Shown one piece after another: positions 24,786 through 37,125 of a stretch of 64,000 nucleotides of DNA. The translations under genes and the position numbers were made by a program. Source of the DNA: Dipetalonema caudispina (taxonomy: Eukaryota > Nematoda > Chromadorea > Rhabditida > Onchocercidae); assembly GCA_013365325.1 (NCBI GenBank), contig JABVXV010000014.1, forward strand, positions 186,001-250,000, written 5' to 3'. The first letter of the stretch is position 1. Every line of letters starts with the position of its first letter. The notes under the pieces are model-generated. The model worked only from the letters and a program-made list of their open reading frames with translations. It made no database searches and was not told the DNA's origin.

Positions 24786-26093
24786 GCTGTTACATTCCGT
24801 ATGTTATAAGAGATCACTATCTTGAAGAGAAAAATGAACGATATTAACTAATGGAGGTTAGAAAGAAAAAAAGTATTCAACGTCATTTTACGTCTAGATT
24901 TAACTTTATTACTTTTACGAATTATCATAAATCTCTCTCTTTTACAAATTTTTTCATCATTTTTATATTTATCCCTCCATTTCATTTACTTATTATAATC
25001 ATCATTAATTTATCATTTTTTTAATTTTACAATTTCTTTCCATTAATTTTAATTAATTTTTATTTCTAATAAGAATAAAAAAAAAAAAAAATGAAAAAAA
25101 AAAATTCCGCAGAATGAATCATCATCTTATCAAGAAGTTCATTGTCGCTATTTTTCCTTTTCTTCTTTACCTTTTTTTTTTTTTTTTTTCAATCTTTCTT
25201 AACTTTCAATTTGTGTCATAAAAAAGGTAAAATGGTACGAATAGCTGATTGATGGCTATATTGGTATACGGTAAGTTTTGCGTAATATGTGAACTTTTGT
25301 GGAGGAAAAAAAAAAAAAAAAAAAAAATTATGCGCGCAATGATTTCTACCCACAAATGTATGCATGTTGATAGTTTACAGAAGCAAAGTTGCTCTTTTAC
25401 ATTTCTTTTGTGAACATATCATTTCTTTAACAAAACGTTCTTTTCCTAATTTATATTTAAAAAAAAAAAAAAAAAATTAAATGGCTGTTAGCATCTTTTT
25501 GATTTATTATAAAAAAAATTTTTTTTTTTTTTATTTTTCAATTATATAATTTTTTAAAATTTTTTTTTTTTTGATGATATTCTACACTTATTATTTTATC
25601 AAATATTAATTTGTTTGATATATTAGTCAGAAATTGTTACTTTTTTTTTTTTTTTTGGAAGATGAAAAAAAATATCGTCAAGAATGAATCAATTTGAGGT
25701 AATATACAATAATCGATAATAATATTTCTATACAATTAAGTTATATCATTTTGTTATAAAGGTACAATATCAGTGTTATTACATATAGTGATATATCGTA
25801 TGATAATTTAGGTTACAACAATAATTTATCGCCAATATCGTTGCAAGAACTTCAAATGCTTCAGTATTTAATTTCCTATATTGTTTTAAAAGTTTCTTTT
25901 TTTTTTTGCAGATTTATTAAAACAGTGAGTAGCGTAACGTATTACCTCTGAATTTTCACGTGATGAAATGGCGACATAACATCAATGATGACAAATACTT
26001 CCACTACGAATCATTTGGCTTTGTGGAAAAATTCACTTCTCTCGTTCAACTTTAACCTTTTAATTCTTTCTATCCAATAATTTTATCCTAATA

Positions 26094-29000
26094 ATGCATA
26101 CATTACTGGTACGAATTCTGGAACATCGACAACTTTCACATGCTGGACAACTGTTTACTATATCCGATTATGATGTCATTACTGATTTGGTATGTTAATA
26201 TTTTAAATTAGCAAATTTTCAACAAATTTTAGATCTAAATGAAAATTAATATATCGGCCATGTTGTAGTGAGAATAGTTGAAATGAATAAACTTAGGATA
26301 ATGTTAATGATTTTAATTAATCCTTGCTAAATGTACTTAGTAAGCATTAATAAAAATAACCTATTCGTTTTATCGTATTACGAAAGTTTAACATTATTAT
26401 TTACATTATTATGATCTGATTTGCTATGGTTTTTTTTGACGATTAATTGAGATGTTTTGTAACAAAAATATAGATAATACTGTTTAAATTTCATTATGAT
26501 AATACCATTTTTTCATATTTTACTTCTGTATGCGATATTTACATTTTCAGTTATTTTAATTCATTTCATACTATTACTTAGTTACTTATACAGTAAAATT
26601 CTACTGCACTGATTTAGTGCACTCTTTTTCTTCAATAAGATGCAAAAATTTCATAGAATTAATGAGTGTTTAGATCTTATCATTTTTAATTATAGCATAG
26701 AACATTGGCGAAAATCAAATCAATCTTTAATGCTCCTGATTACTGTCGTAATGCAAATGATCAGAGTGTTGTCGAGATTGTCTTAGCTCGTATCACTGCC
26801 GCAATCCGGTTGGTTATCTCTTTTATTTGTAGAATAATTTTGTTCCCATTTCCTTGTTTTTCTTTTTTTCAAATAATTTGATGAATTTTATGGAATTAAA
26901 CCACGTTTTGCATCAGATATACATTGCAATGCATGCTAACGATCATAGAATTTGCAGAGTTATTAAGCTTAAAAGAAATGCAAAAAACCCGTATAGAGTT
27001 CAAGCCTTTCAATTTTGTGTGAAATAATCTAAATTAAATGAAATAGACATAACAAGTTAATTCATTCATTCTTCCGAAAAAATTTTATCTTTACTGCATG
27101 AATATTATGAATTTGGTAAAATTCTTCGAAAGAAATTTGCATATCAATGTGCACAATTCTCTCTCATCAATAATGTTAAATTGTAGTGAAATGAATAGCA
27201 TCGAAACATATGCACCAGCATTAGTGGACACACTTGGCAGCTGTTTAAGCCATGAAATGACCGCTACTGATTTAAGTGGTGTTATTATGGATACACCACA
27301 TTGTAAGATTGCTTGCGAACTTCTCAATAGTCTTTTTCTTGTAAGTTTTTTGATAGGATAATTTTTAATTTTTTCCAATTTATTATAAACTTTTACGTTT
27401 CAAAATCTTTCAATTATTCCTAAACAAACAATTTTTATATGAAGAATTTTTATGCTATAATGTATTTTTGTTATTATTTTATTCTAACTTTATCATTCAT
27501 TGCCGTTACTATAATTAAATTTACTTCTATTTATTAAAATAATTTAACCTTCTTCTCATGTATAATTTACTAAATCATTATTACAATTTTGTATTAATTT
27601 TGAAATTTCATAAAATTTATATGCAAGCTAATACAATTAGTAAGTATTTCAGCATTACAGTAAAAAATCGGTAATGACGGTAACCGTACCGACAGCAATA
27701 CGTGCACTGAATTGTGGAAGTGATGAATTAACTCGAAATACTACCGGTTATTTATCATTGGCCGCTATACATAATGGACGTCTTCTTGCACAATATTCAT
27801 TACAAATTATTACAAATATCCTTAATGGTTAGTTTAAAGTTTTGTTTTAGTAGCAAAAAAAAAAAAAAAAAAGAATAAGCAAACTAAATTTATGAAATAA
27901 ATTAGAAAAATTTGAACAGATAACTGTAATTACTTATTTGAATGAGGAAGATGAACTTAATTATTAACAGTATTTTTATGTAATGAATGTAGCAAATTTT
28001 AAATGAATAGTAAATTTGTAAATAAAATAATAGAATACAATGCAGAAAGTACTAAGGTAAACTATTAATCATCGAATTTAATTGTTAAAAAAAAAAAAAA
28101 AATCACGAATGTTAGCAATTCCTTTGCGCTCGAAAGTAAAACTTAGGAGTTTAAAAAAAAAAAAACCATTTCTACTAAAATTTAATTTTAATGGTTCTCA
28201 TTCGTAAGCATAAAAAAAATATGATTTATTCGAACCTTTTCTATTATACTGAAATATCGGATAGCTTTGAAGAGGTTCTTCTAAATTTTTTTTTTTTTAG
28301 TAAATTTAACAAAAATAACTGAACAGTGTGTAATTTTGCCAAAAATTCCTGGTAAATATCGAAATATTTGCTTCTTTTATATTTACTAGAAATGTATAAG
28401 TTTCACAGAAGATAAATAATATCTTTAGTTAATCATCTTTTTTTTTTTCCTCCCCTACCACCTAAATTAACTTATTTAAATTTGTACAATGTTCTTGATA
28501 TCAACCAATGAAATTTTCAGGCAACTTCTCATTGGTAAGGGTAATTCCACAGCTTTATCCGGAGAATCGTGAACCGTTCCATGCTCATTTTCCGCAAATT
28601 CTCAAATTGCTTCAAAATGAACAAACGGATCAATCAGAACGTCTCTCAATCTTGCAGTTTACATCCATGGTTGCCAATGCTAACCCTGATGTAAGTCCTC
28701 AAAAATACCTAATTTAATTTCTTTTAAATCATTGAATGAAAAACTTAACAAATCTTGCGATGGAATGGCAATGAAAAGATAGTGTCGCATTAGGAGAAAA
28801 TTATTTTGCAACTTTAAACAAATCATTTATGATATTGATTGCCTTCTATTAAATTGAACTATTTGGACAAGTTATTTTTTTTCTCCAATCGTTCTGTGAA
28901 ATAACTTGATCATTGATCTTACTGAGAATCTTGAAAAAGATGACAAATATAAGGATGAGGAAGAAAAGTTTACAATCCAATGTAATCATGATACTAATGA

Positions 29001-32000
29001 ATTATGGTTAAACTAAATCTTTAGATATCATGATGAATGATGATGATCAATGCAAATTTCTTTGTGTATGTATTGGATATGAAATTAAAGTTGAATCTAA
29101 AATCCTTTAAATGTGAAAATTAAGCTTTCTAGTTAGCCTAATAAACGTTACTTAAATTGTATAAAATATATTTACTTCATCTTTATTTGAATAGTAGATT
29201 CTTAAAACTTATATTTTATTGTAAAACGTTTGGATGGGATATTATATCGAAATGACCAAATTACTGAAGGAGTGGAACCTGTGCAAATTAAAATCAGTTA
29301 TTTAATCATAACAAACAGATCCGACTTTTTTTCTCTTTTTTTTTCTTTTTTTTTTTTTTTTTTTCATTTTCACAAGCACTTATAATAAATTCAACTTACC
29401 AACTGCAACATTTACAATACTTTATAATTTATAATAAATGTATTTGAACAATTTCATACTGTATTTTACACTTCAATATTGACAACATTTATTTCAATTA
29501 GTTATTTACAACTTATCACTTTTACAGATAACTTGTAATTGTATTATTATAAAATTAATACAATTTTGTGAACTATGCCAAAACTAATGCCAAATAATCT
29601 AATAACATATGCTTATTAAAAAATGATAAAAGAGAAAACAAATTGCTTATTGTTTAATATGTAACGATTATTAGTTTCGTTTTTTTTTTTCTTTTTTTTT
29701 TTTTGTTAATTTTTAAATATTTGAAAAACATTTAGAACTAAAAAAATAATTTTAGCTAATTCTCAAATATCTGGATGATCTCGTCATTTTTCTTTTTCAC
29801 CCACCTACTCGCACTGCTGTACTTCACATTTTTCTGTCGCTTATTTCATTGAATCGAACATTTGCTCTGGTTCCACACCTGGATTCATTACGTCGAGCTG
29901 CTAAGTTAGTTCAGTTCGTTTTTTTTTTTTCTTGCAATAATTACTTAATTGTTATTAATATTTCTGAGAAAGATCTGATAGAAAAATAGGATATCTATCT
30001 TTTGCCTATTCCTATTCTCTTTCTTTTTTTTTTTTTTTTAAACTTGTTAATTTAATTTTATCATTTAATGATAATAATTTATAGAGTAGCAGATTCGGAT
30101 AATACGCTATCAACAATGGCTAAAATAATTGGCGTTATTGGAAGAAATGATAGTAATACAGCGCATATTGCTGTTGATGATCTAATAACGATGAGTTGTC
30201 GACTTTCTGGTTCTCTTCCTACAATACTCAAAGAAATTGAAGGTATAATTATTGTTTCGATTAATTAATCAATATTTTATATCATTTACTTTTCTGTGAA
30301 TAGTTGCAAAGGAAGGCTTATGGAAATGTTGTTAAAATACCTTAATTGTATCACTATTGTGATACTTGTATTCTTGCATATCATCTAAAGAATCAGTCTA
30401 ATTAAGTTCATATTTGTTTCTTATTCGAAGTGAATGAAGCTAATCAGAATATAGCTTAATATAGTCTTGCGTGTTAGATAACTGTTGATAATATCAATAT
30501 CATAATTAATATCTATTGTAATACATTTCTGAGATACCTTTTGTGATTGATTAATTTAATACGGCATAGATATTTAGATTTTAATGTAAATAGAAGAAAG
30601 AAATGTTGTTAAAGTTTTAAGATACAATGTAGTAACATTTCGGGATTTAAAAGATAGATATATGGTTACGTAGTGGAAGATATTGATTGGACAGATAAAA
30701 AAATTACACGGAAAACGATCTTTCTATTTTCTTTTACCTTTCTTACCGATTCTTTGCTTTGCTTTCCCTCATAAAATAACGGATACGAATTTTGTTTGAT
30801 TTATTGTTATTGTGATACTTCCTATTAAAGTTAACATAATAATAGTTTGTTGTAGATTCACAACTGTTTTGAAGTACAATGTAGTAATATTTCGAGAGTA
30901 AGCATCTAAGATGATATGATTACTTAGTAAATAGGATTCCTTTGGTAATGCTTCTCGATAATATGATTTCAGGTGTAGCGGAATGTTTTCCAACTGCAGT
31001 ACATCCACATCTTGCTTTCATACGTTCCATACCAGAAACACGTCCTTCGACATCAGCTGTTTGCGCAAGGATTCGAGCACTTAGCAGGTTTATTATTGCT
31101 ATTCTTCTAGAAGATTTTCCATTTTGAAATATTTTATCCTCAGAAAAATTCGGTGAATGATTATTTGATCTGTGACGACTATTTCCTGAATATTCTTCTG
31201 TTCAATCATGAAAGATTTAGACATAGTTTTAAACGTACAGAAGTTGCAGCAAAATGTAATTTTTTTTTGTTACAATGAAATATTTTTTAATGTTTGTTAA
31301 TGTAAGATAAATTGCACAGAATGGTAGAAAAAGAGTAGTAACGATAATCAAAAAATCAATTGCGATCATAACAACAAATTGTAATCATGGCTAGAAATAA
31401 AGGAGACATATATATGACTAAGATAACTCAAAAAAGTCGAGAATTTATTAAATGACCAAATAAAATAGACATTACAGACCAAAAGATCGATTGTTATATG
31501 TTTGTATTGAAAGAAGTAATGTCGGAAAAGGTCGAATTTTTTTATCACTTACGCAACTTAGATCACAGAATGATTAATACAGTTACAGATCCATGGTTGA
31601 TTTTAGCTCTTAGATTTACTATTAGATAGGTCAAGTAGTAACCTTAAATTAAGCTCTAAAATACCTGCTAAGCGATAAAAGATGAACTGTTTAATATTGA
31701 GAATGTTTTTCCTTCTCCAATTTCCTACGTTTTTCTGTATTAAAAATAATACTTCACTAACTCATAAATTCTGAATCATCAATAAGCAATGAAATTTTAA
31801 AACTTGATCCAAAGAATCAATTGGTAAAAAATCAATAAAAAATTGTTTCCAATAACATCTTATCATGTATCAAATTATTAAATCCGTTGAACTGAAATGA
31901 AGAGAAGTAATTCAGGAATGGTTATTTGTATCCAACAGGATGCCATGAAGATGCTACGATTGTCAATGTTGTTAGTAATACAGGTGTGGAGCACTCTGAT

Positions 32001-35000
32001 GACTCTCTTGTCTCTAAATTATCCTCTAAGATCGATGCCCCCATCATTTCAAGGTAGTTCATTTCCTTGCTTTGTATCATTTATACGATATTTCATCTTT
32101 ATCTTTACTCTTTCCTTCTTCTACTATTCTTTTAACTCTGTTTTAATTTCAATTAGAATTATACTTTCTGATAAAACTGATTTAGTAAAGTAAAAGAGAT
32201 GAAAATAGAAATGTTTAATTTATTCTGTGAATCAGAGATGATTCATGCATTTGATTCAATTGAAGAAGTATTGTTCATATATGTTATATATTTTCCAATA
32301 TAACTTGGATAATTAAATTCAATTTAAGCCTGAGCTTTTCATTCTATTTCCTTTATTCAGAAAATTCCGGAAATTTTATATGAAATTCGATAGGCTTCTT
32401 GATACTTCTTTAAATATTTCAGCGGTGTTCGCACAACAGTAAATATCAGTGATTCGGCAGAACTTTCAGCACAAGAACTCGATAAGAATACTGAAAATTT
32501 GGCAAATGCGTACATGTGTAGTAGATTACGATCCAGTTGTTCTCTTATTAATCAAACCAGTCGATCGTACGGTAGCTTGAATCCATACATGTTGGTATTT
32601 GCATTTATTTTTTGAAATTTATTTTTGAAATTAAAAAAATTTACTTTTGCATATTTACTTTTGAAATTATGTAACATTAAGATTATAGAGAGATGCAAAA
32701 ACAACCGTTATTTGTGTTGATGAAATTTGCTTTAATCTGTCTGTAATAAAGGATTTCCTAAAAAGGATGAGAATTTCCTAAATGATTGATTTGATTAGGA
32801 TCGATCAACATTGCAGTTTTCTCTTTGTATAAATGATTTCTTAGCTGTCCAATTTATTCCAGTATAAACTTCTTATCCTTAGTATTCTTAAATGTTTTAA
32901 ACTATTATTTTGAAATATATGAATATAACTTTTCGTCTTTTATTTCATTTTTACTTGAATATATTAAGATTTTGAGGCACTAAATTTTATAAGATAATTG
33001 AATAATGAAAATATCTTCTAGTGAAAATATAACAATTGCTGAAACAACATCCCGCGATTCTCCGTTATCCATAATGTCATCACAAAGTAATCGACGATGT
33101 GATGGTGTCGCTTTTGTACCGATATGCCCACCACCATCTTATCAACCTCCAAAAGGACAAACAATGCAACAAACTGCTCCTTCACCGTTATTACCTACTG
33201 CTGTACAGGTAACAGTTTTAAATAGAATAATTAAGTTTCATATCAGTAAATGATAGGAAGGGATGATAAAATAATCTTTTATGTGGTGTAAAGTATAATC
33301 AATTGCACTTGATGCAGCATATCAGCAACTACAACTGTCCCTTTCATTTGTAACGTCCTTGAAAATTATTTCGGCATATTTCATGCAGATATTATGTTGA
33401 TTACCATCAAAACATTTGCAGATGGGTAAGGATGGACGAGTACGTCCAGTTGCAATGCATCAACGTCGAATGAATGCTGCGCAATGGATGCCATCAGCAA
33501 TAGGACGACCTGCTATCACGATTACAACACCAGCTCCTACAACAATTGTAGCTGCTAGTGCTCCTAGGACTGCAAAAGCAGTTACTGAAACCACTTTTCC
33601 CGCAAATACTGGCCCAATTAGTTCTAAATCAGCTGTTGGAAATTCTGCTCCTATGATACTACCACATTCTATACTGGAGGATCTTTTATCGACAAGTCAT
33701 GCTGGGACAGCAACAAATACTACTGCAACAAGTGATGCTGTATCAACAGATACCGTTACCGCATATGGAAGAGAGCAAACACAAACCATAGTTAGATTTT
33801 TTTTTTTGTTTTTCTGATTCCAAGTGTAAAAAAGAAATGTTTGGATAAATTCATTTAAGCTTCGAATGGAAAATTCCGTTGGATAATCTATTGTAGTATG
33901 TCAGTAAATGGTAAACAAACAATAATAAAGCTCTGTAAACTGTAAAATAAAAATAAACCCCTCACTGATACTGTACATTTAATTTTTAAACATAATATTA
34001 AAGTGATTTTCAGCACTAGATATAATTTAATCGTATTTATTCAAAAAAAAAAAAAAAAAAAACAGGACTAAAAAAGGCACAAATTATAGGGTACGATAGA
34101 TCGTGGTGATGTGGTGTTGCAATTTGTCGATCATCGCCGAAGTAAAATACAAAATTATATTCATAATATCAGTAAAACATATCCAATACCAGTACTTTGT
34201 ATCAGTGAGAGTAATAAAGGTATACGGTATTTCAATTTTTCTTTTTATTACATTTTAATTCTTGCTTTTAAAAATTTATTTTTCATAACATTATAAAAGC
34301 TATTAATTTTCCAGGAGCGAAACATCGAATGCGGGTTCATTTCCGGTGTCAAGTAGCCGATGACCACTGTATATATGATTCAAATCAACTTTTTAGTTTT
34401 AAAACGCATGTCGCACCTGTATGGCTTCACCTGATGTTCTTGCAGGTAATCTCTGCACTGATGCGAATGGCTTGGCTATATTGATCGATACGTTTATAGA
34501 TTACTTTCTTTTTTGGTATTTGCATTAATTTCATTAAATCCCCCGAAACTCATTCATTAGTGGTTTTACATGTGCAGTTAAAGTTCAACAACCTTCCCCT
34601 CTCCCCCCCCGGAGATAGTTCAAATATCTGATTATTAGTCCGACTTCTTATTGAATGAGATATTTTACAAAAAAAAAAAATTGTAGGAATCTATAGATCT
34701 TCTCAATAGTTGGAAAATTTTTAATAATCAAAATATTTAGTGATTTAATGTTTTATTACCGCGATATTTTATCTTGAATATAGCCGTATTATTGATAATG
34801 TATTTTAAGGATTGTATTGATGTATTATTAATAACGAAGATATGATATTTGATTCAGATGGAAGCAGTAAGTATCGAAACGACCGGTCAAGTGGTTGCCC
34901 AATGTTCTGAAACATATCAGACATTGTCCAATTGCTGGAACTCTCTTCCTTCTGCGCAGACTCGGAATCGTCCATTTCTAGAGCTTGTAACTTCTGCATT

Positions 35001-36594
35001 TCCGGCTCACAAGGTTATTTGCTTTTTGAGTATTTCAGTTTAGATTCCATCATTTTTTTTCAAAATTTGCTTCATTTTTGCACAAGTAAAATGTTTGAAT
35101 GGATAATTCTAAAGGCTTTCTTTTAGGAGCAGCAACAAATTTTGAAAGAACTTCTCGATGCTCGTTATTTTGATTCATTCTCCTACAATACGATATTGCA
35201 GAAATGGTCCTGTTTTAGTTGCAATCATCCAGAACGTGCCAGGTTATTGCTTGTCATTCTAAAATGCAATTAATTGCGCTATCAGTTTTAATTAAAACTG
35301 ATAGTTTTGCTTTAAAAGTTTGAAACAAAATGGTAATATGTAATACTCAACACTTTTTTTTGGGAAATTCTTGCAAAATACTGAAAGAAGATTTCGTATG
35401 GTCAATTGGTGGAAGATCCAATATAGGTTTTATTTATTCTTTCATCGTAGGTGTTCAGTCTTTGCAGGACGATTTTACGACCCGATTCGCCGCATTTGCC
35501 AGTTCTTGAAGGCCAGCTGAAAGAGAAACGAGGTAGATGGAAATTTCTGAAACGCTGGCATACTAAATATTTTACATTATCTGGTTCAGCACTTATTTGT
35601 CGGGAAGAAACTTCAGACGTACGTTAAGTTTTATTTCATGGTACTTTGAAGACTTGAATGTAAGTCTAATTTCTGCTGTAATCAGTTTCAGACAATTGTG
35701 ATGACATAAATTCAAAATAATCTAATAAGTATGCAAATTTTTAGCCAGCAGAGGACAAAATTATTTCACCAACTCTTGATTTACGAAAGATACGTTCCGT
35801 AAAATCACTCGGTAAAGGAAGGAAGAGTCGTAAATCACTGCCAAAAGCATTTGAGATATTCACCGATGATGATATTTCCTACGTTTTAAAGGTAATAATT
35901 AGTAATGCTAATAGAAAAAGAGCCAAAAATTGGTTAATCTTTCTTCTTACAAGTGTATCCAAATAAAATATACACATTTTATTATTAGATATTGAAAAAA
36001 AAAAAAAAAAAAAAAAAACAGATATACAGATGGTTCACCAGGATTGATGTAGTTGTGATGATAATATTAATTACAAGTTTTAAGTGATTTGAAATAATTG
36101 TTTATACATCATATTTTTATCTTCATTAGTTCACTACATTTAACTCTATCAAATAAAATTACTAAATGATTCTAAAATAGTTCTGATGAATTCAACAATT
36201 AGTTTCCTTTCCTAACTTATAAAATAAACATTGCCTATCAAGAATATTCTCAATTTGTCCACCATTATCATTGAAACTACACTGATATTAATGATAGCAA
36301 ATTTAAATACTTTGAAAACTAGAATAACCTTTACAACAATGACTTAATTTTTTTGCATCTTTTAAAAATTGTTTCGGGGTTTTTTTTTTTTCAAAACTCT
36401 ACGATTCATTGAATAACAAAAGCACAGAATGAATGAAACGATATTTTATGATATAATTGGATTGCTAATCATAAAAAAAATGTAGAACTGTAATCAAATC
36501 AACATGAAAATTACAGGCTAATGATCAAAGCAAAGCTGAAGAATGGATACAATGCCTACAGATAGCTGTAGCTCAAGCCCATAAGGGACGATAA
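26094..36594 (+). CDS. melt: Melted / VEPH1 family PH-domain protein
   Basis: Membrane-associated adaptor. Drosophila Melted links phosphoinositides to insulin/TOR/FOXO signalling, and vertebrate VEPH1 modulates TGF-beta signalling. Exons: 26094-26189, 26696-26808, 27187-27340, 27653-27827, 28521-28690, 29756-29904, 30085-30242, 30973-31087, 31916-32053, 32423-32590, 33022-33208, 33422-33790, 34090-34219, 34315-34445, 34858-35013, 35127-35242, 35468-35618, 35745-35891, 36517-36594; 966 residues with all phases consistent. The N-terminal helical-repeat part matches VEPH1 ([44 protein letters not shown]). A Thr/Ala/Ser-rich insert fills residues about 542-664. The PH domain is last. The exon-10 donor was chosen as AT/GTTGGT because only that keeps frame with exon 11. 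Introns range from under 100 nt to about 1.1 kb. Confidence 0.93.
30615..30896 (+). repeat. Two diverged copies of a ~30-bp element in a Melted intron
   Basis: The core ACAATGTAGTAA(C/T)ATTTCG occurs at about 30624-30642 and 30876-30894 in the intron between exons 7 and 8, with similar flanks TTTTAAGAT and TTTTGAAGT. About 252 bp separates the copies. Confidence 0.75.
35279..35304. repeat. Perfect 26-bp palindrome in a Melted intron
   Basis: CTATCAGTTTTAA is followed directly by its exact reverse complement with no spacer. It lies in the intron after exon 16. A 12-bp palindrome, GCAATTAATTGC, is just upstream at 35266-35277. Confidence 0.93.
35468..36594 (+). other. C-terminal PH domain exons of Melted
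   Basis: Three exons (35468-35618, 35745-35891, 36517-36594) encode a pleckstrin homology domain of about 105 residues. The first strand pair [19 protein letters not shown] and [12 protein letters not shown] carries the basic KxR...RW residues expected to contact phosphoinositide. [13 protein letters not shown] and the terminal helix [17 protein letters not shown] complete the fold. The protein ends about five residues later. Confidence 0.93.
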
Positions 36595-36956
36595 GCAAAA
36601 GTAGAAATTGTCACATTATTCAGGTATTTTGCTTATCAAAATGAAGAAAAGCATTATTTGCAAGGCACGATACGGCAACCAGATTTTTTCGACCGAAGTT
36701 TTGGAACCTCATACTCCGGGGCAAGAGTCGGTAATTAATTATTATGCTTGGAGCCGCACTCATATTGAATGATATTTTATCGAATTTGTGAAAAAAAAAA
36801 AAAAAAAATTCGATCCTTTGATTGTACAGCTCTCTGTAATATTTTTAATTCTTACCCGTTGTTTTTCTTCTCATTTGTGACTAATTTTAAATATTGTTTG
36901 CTGATCTACCTGAAGATGATTCGTTTCATATAATCACTTTTTCGGGATCAGCTTCC

Positions 36957-36988
<32 letters not shown>

Positions 36989-37125
36989 CAGGATTGCATA
37001 TTAGAAATCATTTCATTAATCATCTTCAACTAAATCTTATTCACCAACACGATTGGTTAAAATTAGCCAAATTGTGAGAAAAAAAAGTCGTGTACTATAA
37101 AAAAATCGGTAAAACAAAAGAAGAA
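36595..37125. other. Convergent 3' intergenic spacer
   Basis: About 530 bp separates the stop codons of the converging Melted (+) and PTR (-) genes, so it must hold both 3' UTRs and polyadenylation sites. It contains A tracts at about 36792-36809 and 36957-36984 and nothing else recognisable. Confidence 0.6.

Larger units (their letters stand above)
20045..26093. other. Intergenic region between the PLEKHM1-like and Melted genes
   Basis: About 6 kb between two genes in the same direction. The first part should hold the PLEKHM1-like 3' UTR. It also contains a TATG microsatellite (21850-21950), a T run of about 29 nt (22775-22803), a GC-richer complex patch (23645-23870) next to a poly-C run, a TTG-rich minisatellite (24505-24785) and many A/T homopolymers. 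A T-tract ending in GCAG near 25905-25914 may mark a 5' UTR exon of Melted. No other gene was seen. Confidence 0.6.

Noticed and set aside
24477..24847. Three overlapping plus-strand open frames of more than 100 codons, Cys/Leu/Val-rich
   Set aside because: They are produced by the 13-nt TTG minisatellite, which has no stop in any forward frame; no splice or codon signal supports a gene.
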